Shown here: positions 59,918 to 64,000 of the stretch, one piece after another
Position numbering within the stretch: position 1 is the first letter of the stretch
Layout: the number at the start of each line of letters is the position of its first letter
Origin: Leptospira weilii serovar Ranarum str. ICFT
GTDB taxonomy: Bacteria > Spirochaetota > Leptospiria > Leptospirales > Leptospiraceae
Reading direction: 5' to 3'
Length of the DNA: 64,000 nt
NCBI RefSeq assembly: GCF_000332415.1
Contig: NZ_AOHC02000035.1
Coordinates: forward strand, 1-64,000
Translations under genes and position numbers: made by a program
Notes under the pieces: model-generated
Database searches by the model: none
The model's input: the letters and a program-made list of their open reading frames with translations, nothing else
What the model was told of the DNA's origin: nothing

Positions 59918-60225
59918 TGGATTCTCATACCCCCGAAAAAAATCTTTCGGACTTTGTGGATTGGATTTGTTTCTCGAAAAGAGAAAAGATCCGCTTAAAT
60001 TTCCATCGTTCGGATATCAGGTATTTTCGTCCACATTATTAGGGGTTAGGTTTTAGGATGACCTTGCCTAGGAGACGTTGACTTTGGCAGTGTATCTCCT
60101 ATTTTTAGTAGGAAAGAAATCAGACTCTAATTAACGTGAGTTCGCTATAAGAAAGTATGTTTGTTATACTAAACTCACGTTAATTATGATTTTTCCTATT
60201 CTGCAAATCAACGATCCGCTCATAC
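59918..60225. other. Upstream region of leuC, gene-free
   Basis: This 308-bp region between leuC and the FHA-protein gene holds a 15-bp inverted repeat with a 29-base spacer (60128-60186) and a 6-bp hairpin at 59933-59950. I looked for a leader peptide with leucine codons on the minus strand and found none (the only short frame begins MWTKIPDIR). No RNA gene is seen. Confidence 0.5.
60128..60186. repeat. Perfect 15-bp inverted repeat
   Basis: TAATTAACGTGAGTT at 60128-60142 is the exact reverse complement of AACTCACGTTAATTA at 60172-60186, with 29 bases between them. Inside lies AGTAT...ATACT, so the whole can fold into one long hairpin. It could be a MITE-like remnant, an operator or a bidirectional hairpin; no coding sequence is carried. 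It lies 39 bp past the end of the FHA-protein gene on the minus strand and 210 bp before leuC. Confidence 0.75.
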
Positions 60226-61680
<1,455 letters not shown>

Positions 61681-61700
61681 TCGCACTCGACTATCTGAGA

Positions 61701-62468
61701 TCAGCTCCCTTGTTCAAACAGTTTTTTTCCATACTCGGATTTAGGAGTCCATTCTTCCCGGACGGGTCTTGTGAGAATTTCGGTCCAATCTCCTTGATAC
61801 AGAATGCTTATAGTATCGGCTAAAGCTTTGACGATGGAGATTTCGTGTGTGATAAAAACGAGGGAAAGTCCTTTTTCTTTTCTAAATTTCATCAGAAGTT
61901 TGAGGACTTCCGCCTCGCTGATAGAATCCAAGGCCGCCGTCGGTTCGTCCGCGATTACAATTTGAGCGCCGGAATAAACGGCTAGAAGAATCAGAATTCT
62001 CTGCCTTTCCCCACCCGAAAGACGATCCGGCAAAGAATCAAATGCCTTTGCGGGATCATGGATTCGGATCGATTCGAGCAAAGGTAAAATCTTTTTTTTA
62101 TCCGCGATTTCCGGATTGGAAAGAGAGAAGGCTTCGATGATTTGAGAGCCCGTTTTGCGATACGGATGAAAACCCCAGATCGGGTTTTGAGGAATGAGAG
62201 CGATTTTTTTTCCCCGCAGGATCTGCCACTCCCTTTCGGTAAAATAACGAGCGTCTTGACCTAACAGAGAAAAACGATCGGATCTCTGAAAAAGTTCCGG
62301 ATCGCACATTCCCAAAAGACAAGACACAAATGTGGACTTTCCGCTCCCGGACTCTCCTACGATACAATGCACTTCTCCCGCACGAAGAGTGAAATCAATT
62401 CCTTTGAGAATGGGATGACCGGGTGTGGAAACCTTGAGATTGGAAATTTCGACAACGGAAGAATTCAC
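61701..62468 (-). CDS. ABC transporter ATPase, oligopeptide/nickel (DppD/OppD) type
   Basis: A protein of 255 residues with Walker A GESGSGKST, IALIPQNPIWGFHP (Q-loop), signature DRLSGGERQR and Walker B IVIADEPTAALD, followed by THEISIVKALAD. These resemble DppD/OppD-like proteins, but the typical C-terminal zinc-binding Cys region is missing and no permease is adjacent, so its partners must lie elsewhere. The start is GTG, 9 bp after gmhA. Confidence 0.85.
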   Translation of the reverse strand: MNSSVVEISNLKVSTPGHPILKGIDFTLRAGEVHCIVGESGSGKSTFVSCLLGMCDPELFQRSDRFSLLGQDARYFTEREWQILRGKKIALIPQNPIWGFHPYRKTGSQIIEAFSLSNPEIADKKKILPLLESIRIHDPAKAFDSLPDRLSGGERQRILILLAVYSGAQIVIADEPTAALDSISEAEVLKLLMKFRKEKGLSLVFITHEISIVKALADTISILYQGDWTEILTRPVREEWTPKSEYGKKLFEQGS

Positions 62469-62477
62469 AAAGTGCGA

Positions 62478-63065
<588 letters not shown>

Positions 63066-63066
63066 C

Positions 63067-63840
63067 TTAAGTTCTTCCTCTTTTTTTTCGAATCTGTTCG
63101 AGTACTTGAAAGAATTCTTTCTTTGCTTTTTCAAAATCTTGCAGAGAAAGATTTTCCGTATACGGAGAATTTTCTTTTTGATTTCCGCTCACGTTTAAAA
63201 AATACAATTCGTCCGAGACGATCTTTTTAAGTCTTTTCGTAGAGTGGGACTGAAAGAATTGTTCGAAATCGGTTCCCATATACACGAGCAAAATACAAAG
63301 AATGTTCGGTTTTAGACGAATGAAAATCTGTTGTTTCCAGAACGGTTCCCAGTTATAAAAATCCTTCCAAGATTCCTGGGAAGAGCCGGATTCACCGTAT
63401 AAAACCTGGATGTCTTCTTCGATTCCTTCGGGTTGAAATCTGGAAAAGATACTTTTGAGATCGGAATGTTCGTAAGAAAGAATTCGGTTGAGTTCCGCTT
63501 CCGGAATAAATACAACTCCGGAGATTTTATCCCCTTGTTGACTGAGAAAATTTCCCGTACTGACCACGAGAGAGTATTCTCTTCCTGATTTTTCTTTTCC
63601 TTCCAGTCTGAAAAGTTTCGGACCGTTCTTTAGAATTTTATAATATTTTGTTTCATGCACGAGCCCGCCGCTTTTTTTTCGAGTCACAAAAAAACGATCC
63701 GCTTTTTCTCTGAGGTCGGCCAGTTCTCTCTTATAACCGAAACTTTCCCGAACCGGAGGAGCTTCTTCGGCTAAAACCTGCTTTCGTTTTTTTCTTTTAA
63801 AAAAGGAAAAAAATCTGCCGAAAAAAGACTCAATTGCCAT
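63067..63840 (-). CDS. Hypothetical protein, 257 residues
   Basis: A soluble, charged protein starting [21 protein letters not shown] (a basic/aromatic N-terminus that could bind the membrane), with a mixed alpha/beta body ([29 protein letters not shown]) and a lysine-rich C-terminal helix. I recognise no family. It overlaps the end of the glycosyltransferase gene by 11 bases and ends one base before the gmhA start, so it is probably part of the LPS-related run. Confidence 0.65.
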   Translation of the reverse strand: MAIESFFGRFFSFFKRKKRKQVLAEEAPPVRESFGYKRELADLREKADRFFVTRKKSGGLVHETKYYKILKNGPKLFRLEGKEKSGREYSLVVSTGNFLSQQGDKISGVVFIPEAELNRILSYEHSDLKSIFSRFQPEGIEEDIQVLYGESGSSQESWKDFYNWEPFWKQQIFIRLKPNILCILLVYMGTDFEQFFQSHSTKRLKKIVSDELYFLNVSGNQKENSPYTENLSLQDFEKAKKEFFQVLEQIRKKRGRT

Positions 63841-64000
63841 AGTCTTCTTTCACGTTGGAAGGACGTTCCATCATTCCGTTTTCGAGTTCGTATTGTTTTG
63901 CGTCCTTTAAAAAAGTGGAATATGCGGAAGATACCGCGATGACCCAACCCGGAAAGCCGTCCAAAAATCCGAACTTGAAAAAATACGTTTCCATAAACTT
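63830..64000 (-). CDS. Glycosyltransferase family 2 protein, C-terminal part (cut by window edge)
   Basis: The last 56 codons of a gene reading in from the right edge. It shows FFKFGFLDGFPGWVIAV and SSAYSTFLKDAKQYEL, which match the C-terminus of KdtX/WaaE-like glycosyltransferases, and ends [13 protein letters not shown] with TGA at 63830-63832. The upstream catalytic part lies outside the window. With gmhA nearby, an LPS role is likely. Confidence 0.72.
   Translation of the reverse strand, partial: KFMETYFFKFGFLDGFPGWVIAVSSAYSTFLKDAKQYELENGMMERPSNVKEDYGN

Noticed and set aside
59918..60056. Leucine attenuator leader upstream of leuC
   Set aside because: The only short minus-strand frame lacks leucine codons and ends before any terminator-like hairpin.

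Overview
The window looks like chromosome I of a pathogenic Leptospira (spirochaete). The case rests on several things: moderately AT-rich DNA, an IS110/IS1533-like element, frequent TTG and GTG starts, lipoprotein signals with a loose spirochaetal lipobox, a bacterial XPB-type helicase, and gene neighbourhoods I associate with this genus. I cannot fix the species from the sequence alone. Nearly all of the window is ordinary, tightly packed chromosomal coding sequence. Two stretches stand out as accessory debris: 1-1511 (broken IS110 transposase, a remnant of a PD-(D/E)XK/Rpn-type transposase and a dispersed repeat) and 53989-54958 (a second copy of the same dispersed repeat, holding a 31-bp tandem array).

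Layout. 1-1511: mobile-element debris. 1512-2992 (-): PLP aminotransferase and a membrane protein. 3083-7580 (+): phosphohexomutase, argD, leuB and a one-domain response regulator. 7577-8278 (-): pgeF. 8415-11602 (+): trpF and mutS. 11591-13410 (-): serB, an SGNH lipoprotein and a 58-residue protein. 13800-20072 (-): a compact run of a DsbA-like protein, mdh, bioF, bioD, bioA and bioB. 20343-24867: two unknown proteins, thrB, a sodium/solute symporter and an alpha/beta hydrolase. 24855-29894 (-): an SH3-like protein, an aminotransferase, an XPB-like helicase and an aldose-1-epimerase. 30182-36070 (+): SppA, an MBOAT acyltransferase, a lipoprotein, a SpoIIE/PP2C phosphatase, an unknown small protein and a FliG-C-like protein. 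36064-38576 (-): glpK and a metallo-beta-lactamase-fold hydrolase. 38772-44336 (+): a STAS protein, a GloB-like hydrolase with a non-standard start, a mycothione/lipoamide-reductase-like flavoenzyme, an ABC-2 exporter, two BolA proteins and two glutaredoxins. 44333-53043 (-): sigma factor, GNAT-like protein, clpS, clpA, ggt, gshA and a GshF-type ATP-grasp ligase. 53356-53988 (+): an NrsF-like membrane protein, divergent from the sigma factor. 54959-59917 (-): leuC, leuD, a cysteine-synthase-like enzyme and a UPF1-like helicase. 60226-64000 (-): a glycosyltransferase (partial), an unknown protein, gmhA, an ABC ATPase and a VWA/FHA membrane protein.

How the genes work together. Four biosynthetic themes recur: branched-chain amino acids (leuB, leuC, leuD), biotin (bioFDAB), other amino acids (argD, trpF, serB, thrB) and envelope or LPS (gmhA, glycosyltransferase, MBOAT protein, phosphohexomutase). 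The most coherent block is 39-54 kb, which is centred on thiols and redox stress. It holds a GloB-like hydrolase, a disulfide reductase, BolA/BolA/CGFS glutaredoxin/CPYC glutaredoxin, and facing them a run in which an ECF-type sigma factor sits at the head of ClpSA protease genes and glutathione turnover and synthesis genes. A probable cysteine-containing NrsF-type anti-sigma factor lies divergent to it. I infer a redox or metal-responsive regulon; the genes are visible, the regulation is not proven.

Convergent genes here commonly overlap at their 3' ends (five of seven pairs), and most operon neighbours overlap by ATGA, TTGA or TGATG. Few intrinsic terminators can be seen, and I report none with confidence.
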